Positions 15,293 through 21,953 of a stretch of 22,890 nt of DNA are shown here, piece after piece. Origin of the DNA: Candidatus Kapaibacterium sp. (GTDB taxonomy: Bacteria > Bacteroidota > Ignavibacteria > Palsa-1295); assembly GCA_025450975.1 (NCBI GenBank), contig JANWLI010000067.1, positions 1 through 22,890 on the forward strand, written 5' to 3'. Positions within the stretch are counted from its first letter, which is position 1. Every line of letters starts with the position of its first letter. The notes under the pieces were generated by a model that saw only the letters and a list, made by a program, of their open reading frames with translations, searched no databases and was not told the origin of the DNA. The position numbers were made by a program, and so were the translations under genes.

Positions 15293-15763
15293 ATGGCTGC
15301 AAAAATCAAACAATACTGGCTCCTGAAGTCTGAGCCCTCGTCGTACGGCATCGATAACCTCCAAAGGGATAAGCAAACCGATTGGACCGGGGTCCGCAAT
15401 TTCCAGGCACGGAATACCCTTCGCGACGGCATGCAAAAAGGCGATCTCGCCTTCTTCTACCATTCGTCGACCGACCCGACAGGCATCGTCGGCATTGCCG
15501 AGATCGCTTCCGATGCCCACCCGGATCCTACAGCTTTTGACGAGAAGGATAGCCACTTCGATCCAAAATCCTCGCCCTCGAAGCCGATGTGGTTCAGCCG
15601 CACGGTGAAGTTTGTGAAGAAATTCAAGGAAGTGGTCCCCCTTGCAGATCTGCGCAACACAAAGGGGCTGGAGAAAATGGTACTCTTGCAAAAAGGCTCC
15701 CGGCTCTCTGTTCAACCGGTTACAGAAAAGGAATGGGAAGTGATCATGAAGTTGGTGAAGTAA
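15293..15763 (+). CDS. EVE domain protein
   Basis: A 156-aa single-domain protein that matches the EVE fold throughout: YWLLKSEPSSYGIDNL at the start, WTGVRNFQARNTLRDGMQKGDLAFFYHSS, then GIVGIAEIASDAHPDPTAFD, and a C-terminal LLQKGSRLSVQPV segment. EVE belongs to the PUA/YTH superfamily, and its aromatic cage is proposed to bind modified bases in nucleic acid; the human homolog is THYN1. The small stand-alone form is widespread in bacteria and its exact ligand is unsettled. It is alone on the + strand, convergent with frr (53 bp gap, no strong terminator seen) and divergent from the VWA lipoprotein gene. Confidence 0.92.
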   Translation: MAAKIKQYWLLKSEPSSYGIDNLQRDKQTDWTGVRNFQARNTLRDGMQKGDLAFFYHSSTDPTGIVGIAEIASDAHPDPTAFDEKDSHFDPKSSPSKPMWFSRTVKFVKKFKEVVPLADLRNTKGLEKMVLLQKGSRLSVQPVTEKEWEVIMKLVK

Positions 15764-15816
15764 TATTGGGGGTTATGCACCCGACTACCCAGCAAACCGC
15801 AGCTGCAGGCGGATAA

Positions 15817-16380
15817 TTATACTGACATCACTTCCTTCTCTTTGGCAACTACAAGTCCGTCGATCTCTTTGACATGCTGATCGGTGCGTTTCTGGACTTC
15901 GTCCTCGCCGCGCTTGCGTTCGTCCTCGGAAAAGTGCTCCGCTTTTTCAGCTTTCTTCAGGTGCTCCATGGCGTCACGGCGAACATTGCGCACGGCAACC
16001 TTCGCTTCTTCGCCAAGTTTTTTGACGAGCTTGCCTATCTCTTTGCGGCGCTCTTCGGTAAGCGGCGGAAGTGGGACACGGATGAGATTGCCGTCATTGC
16101 CGGGATTGAGACCCAGATTTGCAGCCTGGATGGCTTTCTCGATCGCCGATGACAAACCTTTATCCCAAGGCTGAATATTGATCGTATGCGCATCGGGGAC
16201 CGTGACATTTGCAACCTGATTGAGCGACATCATCGATCCATAGGCATCGACCTTCACCGTGTCGAGCAGTGCTGCCGATGCGCGGCCGGTACGGATCTTA
16301 TTGAGCTCGTGGTGGAACGACTCAATGGACTTCTTCATCCTGTTGTCGCAATCGGTGAGGATTTCTTTGATCGTTGTCAT
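15817..16380 (-). CDS. frr: Ribosome recycling factor
   Basis: A 187-aa protein of normal length for RRF. With EF-G it splits the post-termination ribosome. Signature segments are visible: HELNKIRTGRASAALLD at about 25-41, INIQPWDKGLSSAIEKAI at about 67-84, and NLIRVPLPPLTEERR at about 98-112, followed by a long charged C-terminal helix that completes the three-helix bundle. It lies 18 bases downstream of pyrH, the usual order, and is probably cotranscribed with it. The TTA (TAA) stop faces the EVE gene. Confidence 0.97.
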   Translation of the reverse strand: MTTIKEILTDCDNRMKKSIESFHHELNKIRTGRASAALLDTVKVDAYGSMMSLNQVANVTVPDAHTINIQPWDKGLSSAIEKAIQAANLGLNPGNDGNLIRVPLPPLTEERRKEIGKLVKKLGEEAKVAVRNVRRDAMEHLKKAEKAEHFSEDERKRGEDEVQKRTDQHVKEIDGLVVAKEKEVMSV

Positions 16381-16398
16381 GATAAGAACTGGTGGTTG

Positions 16399-17115
16399 TT
16401 AGAGTACGACTTTTGAACCGACGCCGTCTTCAGTCAGGACGCGCATAAGATTGCCGCGCTCATTCATATTGAAGACGACGATCGGAAGTTTATTCTCGTG
16501 ACACAGTGTAATGGCCGTCAGATCCATCACACGAAGGTCTTTCTTTAGCATCTCAGAGTAGGTGATCTCCGGGATGTAAAGTGCGTTCGGGTTTTTCTCC
16601 GGATCGCTATCGTAAATACCCTTAACGCGCGTTCCTTTGAAGACTGCATCGGCATTCATTTCCGATGCGCGTAATGCAGCGGCCGTATCGGTTGTAAAGT
16701 ACGGATTCCCGGTTCCGGCGCCGAAGATCACGATACGCCCTTTTTCGAGATGTCGGATAGCTTTGCGGCGGATAAACGGCTCAGCGATCGCCGTCATGGT
16801 AATTGCCGAAACAAGCCGGGTATAGACGCCCTTGGACTCAAGCGTATTCTGTAATGCAAGCGAGTTGATCATGGTGGCCAGCATCCCCATATAGTCACCC
16901 TGGACCTTATGGACGCCATCGACACTGCCTTCAACCCCCCGGTAGATGTTCCCCCCGCCAACGACGATGGCTACTTCGACGCCGAGTTTCTGGACGGCGA
17001 TGATATCATCGGCGAACTGATTAACGACGGCAGGGTCGATCCCGTACTGGCGGTCACCCAAGAGGGCTTCGCCGGAAAGCTTGAGCAGAATTCGCTTATA
17101 TCGTAATTGCGGCAT
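16399..17115 (-). CDS. pyrH: UMP kinase
   Basis: A 238-aa amino acid kinase that phosphorylates UMP to UDP in the cytoplasm. KLSGEALLG at about 12-20 and VVGGGNIYRG at about 51-60 are nucleotide-binding loops; GDYMGM is at about 73-78, and GTGNPYFTTDTAAALRA at about 134-150 is the UMP-site signature. The ATG at 17115 is chosen. A TTG at 17130 is in frame, but it lies within the candidate -7 box (17128-17135), so the transcript would start after it. The gene follows a strong terminator after tsf and so likely has its own promoter, with frr downstream. Confidence 0.96.
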   Translation of the reverse strand: MPQLRYKRILLKLSGEALLGDRQYGIDPAVVNQFADDIIAVQKLGVEVAIVVGGGNIYRGVEGSVDGVHKVQGDYMGMLATMINSLALQNTLESKGVYTRLVSAITMTAIAEPFIRRKAIRHLEKGRIVIFGAGTGNPYFTTDTAAALRASEMNADAVFKGTRVKGIYDSDPEKNPNALYIPEITYSEMLKKDLRVMDLTAITLCHENKLPIVVFNMNERGNLMRVLTEDGVGSKVVL

Positions 17116-17127
17116 TTGAGTAGTGTG

Positions 17128-17135
17128 CAAAAATA
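17128..17135 (-). promoter_or_regulatory. Candidate -7 promoter box for pyrH-frr
   Basis: TATTTTTG on the minus strand matches TAnnTTTG, 12 bases before the pyrH ATG and just downstream of the tsf terminator. The mRNA would have a very short leader. No clear -33 element was seen, because the upstream sequence is the terminator itself. Confidence 0.4.
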
Positions 17136-17142
17136 CGGCGAT

Positions 17143-17175
17143 AAAAAACGCGGAGCACCGTGAGGCGATCCGCGT
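17143..17175 (-). terminator. Rho-independent terminator after tsf
   Basis: On the minus strand ACGCGGA pairs with TCCGCGT (7-bp GC-rich stem, 14-base loop) and is followed directly by a run of six T. It lies 27 bases after the tsf stop and separates tsf from pyrH. Confidence 0.85.
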
Positions 17176-17202
17176 ACTTTTTATGAGTTCTTTTTCAACT
17201 AC

Positions 17203-18054
17203 TTACGCAGTAGCGCCTTCGCCGAGTTGGAGACGGATAAAGCCCGATACCGTCACGCCATCGCCAGCTTCTTTAAGAATATCTTTCACGCTCTTGGAAG
17301 CATCCTTGATAAAGCTCTGCTCAAGCAACGCGCTATCCTGGTAGAACTTCTCCAGCTTGCCAGCTGCAATACGGTCGATCATCTCTTCCTTCTTGCCTTC
17401 GTTGCGGAGCTGTGTACGGTAAATATCGAGTTCTTTCTCGATGACGGTCTTATCCATGCTTTCGCGGTTAAGCGACATCGGATTCATCGCAGCGATCTGC
17501 ATTGCGATATCACGTCCGACCCCATTGGCCTTGTCACCGCTCACACCTTCGATGCCGACAAGCACACCAAGCTTTGCACCCGGATGGATGTAGCTCACAA
17601 CTGCGCCACCTGCTTCGAGGATGTTGAAACGACGCGCATCGAGCTTCTCGCCGACACGACCGGTCTGCGCGCCAACTTCGTCAGCGATCGTCGCGCCGTT
17701 CGGAAGTTTCGCATTGTTAAACTCATCCTGCGACTTCGGCGATGCGGCGAGCGCAGCATTGGCAATATCCTGAGCGAAGCTGACGAACGAATCGTTACGA
17801 GCAACGAAATCCGTTTCGCAGTTAAGCTCGGTGATCGCAGCTTTCTTCCCATCGGAAGAAACGGCTGTTGCGATCACGCCTTCTTTTGCGACACGGTCAG
17901 CGCGCTTTGCTGCGCTGGCAGCGCCTTTTTTGCGGAGGATCTCAACTGCTTCCTGTTCACTACCGGCAGCTTCCTCGAGGGCTTTCTTGCAATCGCCCAT
18001 TCCGGCACCGGTCATATCGCGAAGTTTTTTTACTTGTTCTGCAGTAACTGCCAT
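17203..18054 (-). CDS. tsf: Translation elongation factor Ts
   Basis: A 283-aa guanine-nucleotide exchange factor for EF-Tu. The ATG at 18054 is chosen, giving MAVTAEQVKKLRDMTG, the usual N-terminus, with GGA about 7 bases upstream. The in-frame TTG at 18066 would add four unusual residues. The UBA-like N-terminal module holds TGAGMGDCKKAL (15-26). The core motif ELNCETDFVARND (76-88) contains the TDFV residues known to push on the EF-Tu P-loop region. The length fits the two-subdomain core form. It lies between a strong hairpin after rpsB and its own terminator. Confidence 0.97.
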   Translation of the reverse strand: MAVTAEQVKKLRDMTGAGMGDCKKALEEAAGSEQEAVEILRKKGAASAAKRADRVAKEGVIATAVSSDGKKAAITELNCETDFVARNDSFVSFAQDIANAALAASPKSQDEFNNAKLPNGATIADEVGAQTGRVGEKLDARRFNILEAGGAVVSYIHPGAKLGVLVGIEGVSGDKANGVGRDIAMQIAAMNPMSLNRESMDKTVIEKELDIYRTQLRNEGKKEEMIDRIAAGKLEKFYQDSALLEQSFIKDASKSVKDILKEAGDGVTVSGFIRLQLGEGATA

Positions 18055-18085
18055 AATCGTATCCAATATTTAAAAATTGTACTTA

Positions 18086-18120
18086 GTAAAACGGCGAGCT
18101 TGGATGCAAGTCTCGCCGTT
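18086..18120 (-). terminator. Strong hairpin between rpsB and tsf (terminator or attenuator)
   Basis: A perfect 9-bp stem, AACGGCGAG with CTCGCCGTT, is extended inside by a 4-bp CTTG/CAAG stem with one bulge and a GATG loop. On the minus strand TTTTACT follows, which is a short T-run. It sits 25 bases after the rpsB stop and 35 bases before the tsf ATG. Partial termination here would set rpsB above tsf expression. Confidence 0.65.
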
Positions 18121-18145
18121 CTTAAATTTGACTGTGGTGAACGGC

Positions 18146-18928
18146 TTATGCGCCAACCGCTTCTGTTTCGGTCTCCTCGATCTCGTCTACGTCGCTTTCC
18201 TTCTGCATACGCTCTGCTTCGGTCGACTCGTCAAGCTTACGAGCTTTCGCAGCTGCACGGCCTGCATTGATCGCATCGGCGAATGCATGGACGAAGAGCT
18301 GGACTGAGCGGAGTGCGTCGTCATTTGCGGGGATCAGGTAATCGGCAAGATCCGGATCGACGTTCGTATCGACAAGCGCGAAGATCGGGATACCGAGTGT
18401 CCGTGCTTCTTTAACGGCAATATGCTCTTTCTTGATATCAACGATGAGCATAGCGCCGGGGAGGCCGCGCATATCGGCGATACCACCGAGAGCGGAGTCG
18501 AGCTTCGTTCTCTCGCGTGAGAAAAGGAGCTGTTCTTTCTTTGTATAATTTTCGATCGATCCATCGGTCTCCCACTTCTCGATCGTCTGCAGACGCTTAA
18601 TGGATTTACGGATGGTCGTAAAATTGGTCAGCATGCCGCCCGGCCAACGCTCGGTTGCATGGAACTGCCCGCAACGGATCGCTTCTTCCTTGATCGCATT
18701 ACGAAGTTGCTTCTTCGTACCGACAAAGAGGAATCGCTTACCTTCGGCAGCTAAACGCTCGGCGGCATTAAGTGCATCTTCGGCAAGTTGCTGGGTCTTG
18801 TTGAGGTCGATGATATGGATGCCGTTGCGTTCCATGAAGATGTAGGGTTTCATCTTCGGATTCCAACGACGGGTCAAATGCCCAAAATGAGCACCTGCTG
18901 CTAAGAGGTCTTCTAAAGAAATGCGCAT
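18146..18928 (-). CDS. rpsB: 30S ribosomal protein S2
   Basis: A 260-aa small-subunit ribosomal protein. It opens with ISLEDLLAAGAHFGHLTRRWNPKMKPYIF, the typical S2 N-terminus, and has IIDLNKTQQLAEDAL, FLFVGTKKQ, RWPGGMLTNF and the later NDDALRSVQLF segment. The last 30 residues are a highly acidic tail rich in Glu, an extension common in this branch. The ATG at 18928 has no clear Shine-Dalgarno sequence. It is preceded by a leader of about 100 bases with a hairpin at 18972-18988, after the rpsI terminator. Confidence 0.97.
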   Translation of the reverse strand: MRISLEDLLAAGAHFGHLTRRWNPKMKPYIFMERNGIHIIDLNKTQQLAEDALNAAERLAAEGKRFLFVGTKKQLRNAIKEEAIRCGQFHATERWPGGMLTNFTTIRKSIKRLQTIEKWETDGSIENYTKKEQLLFSRERTKLDSALGGIADMRGLPGAMLIVDIKKEHIAVKEARTLGIPIFALVDTNVDPDLADYLIPANDDALRSVQLFVHAFADAINAGRAAAKARKLDESTEAERMQKESDVDEIEETETEAVGA

Positions 18929-18971
18929 GTTGTATTTGGTTATTGATCTCTACGCTCTCTCAACTGCGTCA

Positions 18972-18988
18972 CGCTTCGTAAAGAAGCG
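18972..18988 (-). promoter_or_regulatory. Small hairpin in the rpsB leader
   Basis: CGCTTC-GTAAA-GAAGCG forms a 6-bp stem with a 5-base loop, 43 bases upstream of the rpsB ATG. It lies between the rpsI terminator and rpsB in a region with no other gene. Autoregulation of ribosomal protein operons through leader structures is known in other bacteria; here it is only a candidate. Confidence 0.3.
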
Positions 18989-19020
18989 CACCATCGCAGC
19001 ATCGGCAAGAACGTATACGT

Positions 19021-19061
19021 GATGTAAAACATGTTGCCGGCCTCGCGAAAGGCCAGCAACA
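19021..19061 (-). terminator. Terminator after rplM-rpsI
   Basis: On the minus strand TGTTGC-T-GGCCT, a short loop, then AGGCC-G-GCAACA form an 11-bp stem with one internal mismatch, followed by TGTTTTAC. It begins 8 bases after the rpsI stop. The T-run is interrupted, so termination may be partial and rpsB may be reached by readthrough. Confidence 0.7.
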
Positions 19062-19069
19062 ACACTTGG

Positions 19070-19474
19070 TTATCGCTTCGAGAACTGGAAGCGCTTACGA
19101 GCCTTCGGACGGCCCGGCTTCTTACGCTCGACCATTCGTGGGTCACGGGTCATGAGCTCTTCTTTACGAAGAACACTGCGATTCTCCTCGTTGAGCTGAA
19201 CGAGCGAGCGGGCAATTCCCAAACGTACTGCGCCGGCCTGACCGGTCGTGCCGCCACCGTTGACGTTCGCACGGACATTGAAGTTGCCATACTGGCCGGT
19301 TGCCTTTAACGGGCGGACAACATCCTCACGATGGATCTCGTTAGGAAAATAGTTCTCAAACGAACGACCGTTGACAACGATCTCAATGGGCTTACCGGGC
19401 TCTGCCGGAAGCAATGAAACTCTTGCTACTGCGTTCTTACGACGACCTACGAGAATCGCTGCCTGACGTGACAT
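19070..19474 (-). CDS. rpsI: 30S ribosomal protein S9
   Basis: A 134-aa protein with the S9 layout: GRRKNAVARVSLLP near the N-terminus, NGRSFENYFP, GGGTTGQAGAVRLGIARSLV, and a basic C-terminal tail ending in KR that reaches the P-site tRNA in ribosome structures. It begins 9 bases after rplM, the standard L13-S9 pair. AAGAAG upstream may act as a weak ribosome-binding site. Confidence 0.97.
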   Translation of the reverse strand: MSRQAAILVGRRKNAVARVSLLPAEPGKPIEIVVNGRSFENYFPNEIHREDVVRPLKATGQYGNFNVRANVNGGGTTGQAGAVRLGIARSLVQLNEENRSVLRKEELMTRDPRMVERKKPGRPKARKRFQFSKR

Positions 19475-19483
19475 AATTTCTTC

Positions 19484-19939
19484 TTAGTTGATTGCGAGTT
19501 GTTTCGGTTGCTGAGCGGCGTGCGGATGGTCCGTACCGGCATAGACTTTTAATTTCATGCCGATCTTTTTGCCCAGCGACGTTTTCGGAAGCATACCCTT
19601 TACTGCGTACTCGACGATACGATCGGGATGCTTGACGAGAAGATCTTTGAATTTCTCGAACCGTGCACCACCTGGATAGAGTGTATTGCGGTAGTACTCT
19701 TTCTGGTCCATACGCTTACCGGTCATTCTGATCTTGCCGGCATTAATAACGACGACAAAATCACCGGTATCGATATGCGGTGTGAAGGTAGCTTTATGCT
19801 TCCCACGAAGAACGCGTGCAACCTCTGTAGCCAGACGGCCAACGGTCTTGCCATCGGCGTCGACAATATACCAATCGCGCTTAACTTCGCCTTGTTTGGC
19901 GGAATACGTGCGCAGCGTTTTTTCGATCTTCGTACTCAC
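19484..19939 (-). CDS. rplM: 50S ribosomal protein L13
   Basis: A 151-aa protein from a GTG start, with AAGGA about 10 bases upstream supporting it. Typical L13 segments: WYIVDADGKTVGRLATEVARVLRGKHK at about 22-48, DTGDFVVVINAGKIRMTG, KEYYRNTLYPGG, and the C-terminal KLKVYAGTDHPHAAQQP. It is the first gene of the translation block and follows a strong terminator, so its promoter should lie in 19940-20034. I found no exact TAnnTTTG box there. Confidence 0.97.
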   Translation of the reverse strand: MSTKIEKTLRTYSAKQGEVKRDWYIVDADGKTVGRLATEVARVLRGKHKATFTPHIDTGDFVVVINAGKIRMTGKRMDQKEYYRNTLYPGGARFEKFKDLLVKHPDRIVEYAVKGMLPKTSLGKKIGMKLKVYAGTDHPHAAQQPKQLAIN

Positions 19940-20034
19940 AGCTTAAAATTCCTTAATCTACGTTTGAGCCGCGTTATAAGCCTTTTCCGGGCTGGTTAGT
20001 TCCGGTTTTTGGTGGTTTTCAGGCAATCGGGCAT

Positions 20035-20063
20035 AAAAAAGCCATGCGTTCCAGCATGGCTTT
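20035..20063 (-). terminator. Rho-independent terminator after the small beta-barrel gene
   Basis: On the minus strand AAAGCCATGC pairs with GCATGGCTTT around a 6-base loop (10-bp perfect stem), ending in a run of six T. It lies about 25 bases after the stop of the gene at 20089-20613. Confidence 0.9.
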
Positions 20064-20088
20064 ATAATTAAGCTAAATTAAACGATAA

Positions 20089-20613
20089 TTATATGCCGAA
20101 ATCGACGCCGACGACAAAAAACGTTACCCCAAAACCAAGAAGAGCCCTTAATGCAAGGGATCTCGAGAAGAAATACCGGGCACCCGCATTCCCTGCGAAA
20201 TAAACTCCGCTATTCCAAGTGTCGGCAAAGGCGTCGCCACCTGACGGACCATCATAATTATAGCTCCAGTTATGGTAACCCAATCCTAATCCGAGGAACG
20301 GGTCGAACTTGCCATCACCGACTTTAAAGTGATAATTACAATAGGCGCCTAAAGAAATTAGGGACCAGTTGTAGCCTGACCCCCAGTCAAATGACGTATA
20401 ATCACCACGAATGGAGACCGCAAGCATGCCATCGCCGAGTTGTCCTGGCTTATTGACGCCGAATTCAAAATTTGCGCCAAAGGTGGGAGACCCCTCATAT
20501 GCACTTAAACCGATATGCGGGCCGAGAAACATACTGCCTTCACCAAATTGTGCTCTGCCGAGCAATGGAAAAACTGTTAAAGCAGCAAGAAATAAAGTTG
20601 AGAGAGCTTTCAT
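20089..20613 (-). CDS. Small outer-membrane beta-barrel protein
   Basis: A 174-aa protein with a clear signal peptide (about 1-22, cleavage after GRA or RAQ). The mature part shows regular amphipathic beta-strands rich in Gly and aromatic residues (FLGPHIGLSAY, LISLGAYCNYHF, FLGLGLGYHNWSYNY, SGVYFAGNAGARYFF, LRALLGFGVTFFVVGVDFGI), as in eight-strand barrels of the OmpX/OmpW size. It has no recognisable binding motif. The ribosome-binding site AAAAGGA lies right before the ATG, and a -7 box lies at 20642-20649. A strong terminator follows, so this is probably a single-gene transcript. Confidence 0.8.
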   Translation of the reverse strand: MKALSTLFLAALTVFPLLGRAQFGEGSMFLGPHIGLSAYEGSPTFGANFEFGVNKPGQLGDGMLAVSIRGDYTSFDWGSGYNWSLISLGAYCNYHFKVGDGKFDPFLGLGLGYHNWSYNYDGPSGGDAFADTWNSGVYFAGNAGARYFFSRSLALRALLGFGVTFFVVGVDFGI

Positions 20614-20641
20614 AGTCCTTTTCAGAATGATTAAGTTAAGA

Positions 20642-20649
20642 CAAATATA
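20642..20649 (-). promoter_or_regulatory. Candidate -7 promoter box for the small beta-barrel gene
   Basis: TATATTTG on the minus strand is an exact TAnnTTTG match 28 bases before the ATG at 20613. An 11-base inverted repeat, TTTCC-G-GGAAA, lies just upstream at 20656-20666, abutting the stop of the methyltransferase gene. Confidence 0.45.
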
Positions 20650-20666
20650 CCACTCTTTCCGGGAAA

Positions 20667-21470
20667 TTATCCAGTAATACGAGGACGCATGACTTCATAG
20701 AGCATAATACCTTGGGCAACACCGACGTTAAGCGAGCCGACCCCGTCGATCATGGGGATCATTACCTTACCTGAACATGCACTGCTAACCTCTGGAGTAA
20801 TGCCATGCCCTTCCGAGCCAAAGACTATCGCAGTACTCCCGCTAAAATCCGCTTGCCAGATGGCAGGCGTAGTGTCTGCGATCTCAGAGGCAAATACCGC
20901 TACACCATGATCTTGCAGGAAAGCAATGGAAGAAACGAGATCGGCAGTGATCGTCGGAAGCTTGAATACCGCTCCCATTGACACGCGAACAGCTCTGCGT
21001 ATCCAGGGACTAATACATCTGTTATTAATAATGACAGCCGTTGCTCCCATAGCCTGTGCTGTTCGATACAGGGTCCCCATGTTCTCCGCATCGGCAATAG
21101 TGTCAAGAAGGACAAAGAGCTGCCGTTTCGTCCTGTCGACAACTTCTTTGAGTGCAGGTTCTATTGGGACCTTCCCTGCCGCAAGTATACCCTGATGGAG
21201 CGTGAAGCCAACGATCTTTTCCATTGCCTTATTCGAAGCGATGAAAATTGCTGCGGGTCTATCCTGCTGGTGTGCATCGATGAGCTGTCGCTTCTGGTGA
21301 AAATGCTCCGCAGTCAGGTAGAGCGAAATGATCTCCTGCTTACTTTGGAGCAGCCTGCTCACGATCTTCTCACCTTCAGCAATAAATATTCCTTCCTCGC
21401 GTGGAAGTTTAAGATCAGCAAACAACGATACTGACTCGCTCGGATAATTTTCGTAGACGACGGACTGCAT
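20667..21470 (-). CDS. TrmH/SpoU family RNA 2'-O-methyltransferase
   Basis: A 267-aa SPOUT enzyme expected to use S-adenosylmethionine to methylate a ribose 2'-OH in rRNA or tRNA. The N-terminal substrate-binding domain includes GIFIAEGEKIV (27-37) and HQGILA (92-97). The catalytic domain has motif 1 (ENMGTLYRTAQAMGA, 129-143, with N130 and R136), motif 2 (VFGSEGHGI, 216-224), and motif 3 (IPMIDGVGSLNVGVAQG, 238-254) that forms the trefoil knot. Motif 3 has Gly where SLNVSVA is most usual, a small variation. The exact target cannot be told from sequence alone. It starts 12 bases after the dehydrogenase fragment and is probably cotranscribed with it. Confidence 0.92.
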   Translation of the reverse strand: MQSVVYENYPSESVSLFADLKLPREEGIFIAEGEKIVSRLLQSKQEIISLYLTAEHFHQKRQLIDAHQQDRPAAIFIASNKAMEKIVGFTLHQGILAAGKVPIEPALKEVVDRTKRQLFVLLDTIADAENMGTLYRTAQAMGATAVIINNRCISPWIRRAVRVSMGAVFKLPTITADLVSSIAFLQDHGVAVFASEIADTTPAIWQADFSGSTAIVFGSEGHGITPEVSSACSGKVMIPMIDGVGSLNVGVAQGIMLYEVMRPRITG

Positions 21471-21482
21471 TCCTCATTAGGG

Positions 21483-21953
21483 TTATCGTATGATAACGGG
21501 GATTACCTCCATTTTATCGCCACTTGTTAGACGCAGATAATAGACTCCTGGTCGACAATCAAGAGCGATGGTAACTTCACTTGATTCTGCTGTCCTGTGC
21601 AGGACCTGTCGTCCGAGTTGATCAACAGCTTCAATAACTGCGCCCGCTGCCATGCCTGAAATGCCGACCCTCTCATCGGCAGGGTTGGGAACAACCCGAA
21701 CCGAGCGGCTGCTAATTAGTGCTCGCTCTTCTTGGACATCGGACCTTCCAGTCCTGATGAGCTCGAAAATTCTGTCCGGTCGCCAGACTCCATCCCAGAT
21801 GTTGCTTGTCGATACGAAGATCCGTCCATCGGGAGCAAAGCAGACATCGCGCAACCGCTTGGCGTAGATCACCGTGTCTGGTACTGAAAGTTGAATCTTG
21901 TACCGCTCCTGAGCGATCACCTTCGTTCGCGACTCGTCCAGCTTAGCTGCCAT
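21483..21953 (-). CDS. PQQ-type sugar dehydrogenase, C-terminal fragment with T9SS sorting domain
   Basis: A frame encoding 156 residues from an ATG at 21953. Its true content begins at about the fourth residue (KLDESRTKV), which continues the dehydrogenase encoded in the other frame. It carries the last propeller blades (RLRDVCFAPDGRIFVSTSN) and then, from about residue 83, VVPNPADERVGI and AVDQLGRQV, ending in a PGVYYLRL strand; this is a short T9SS type A sorting domain. It has no signal peptide, so it cannot be an exported protein on its own. With the upstream fragment it makes an intact family member of about 467 residues. See the frameshift finding. Confidence 0.75.
   Translation of the reverse strand: MAAKLDESRTKVIAQERYKIQLSVPDTVIYAKRLRDVCFAPDGRIFVSTSNIWDGVWRPDRIFELIRTGRSDVQEERALISSRSVRVVPNPADERVGISGMAAGAVIEAVDQLGRQVLHRTAESSEVTIALDCRPGVYYLRLTSGDKMEVIPVIIR

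Noticed and set aside
15764..15816. Terminator between the convergent EVE and frr genes
   Set aside because: Only 4-bp stems (GGGT/ACCC and CCGC/GCGG) without T-runs are visible, too weak to call.
17227..18270. Long + strand frame (347 aa) antisense to tsf and the rpsB end
   Set aside because: It crosses the rpsB-tsf hairpin and mirrors conserved EF-Ts and S2 codons. The antisense frame is open only because of codon bias.
19940..20034. rplM promoter or L13-type leader
   Set aside because: The region must hold a promoter, since a terminator lies upstream, but no exact -7 box or convincing structure was found.
21942..21950. Programmed -1 frameshift in the sugar dehydrogenase
   Set aside because: There is no X-XXY-YYZ slippery heptamer or clear downstream structure; a lost A is the simpler explanation.
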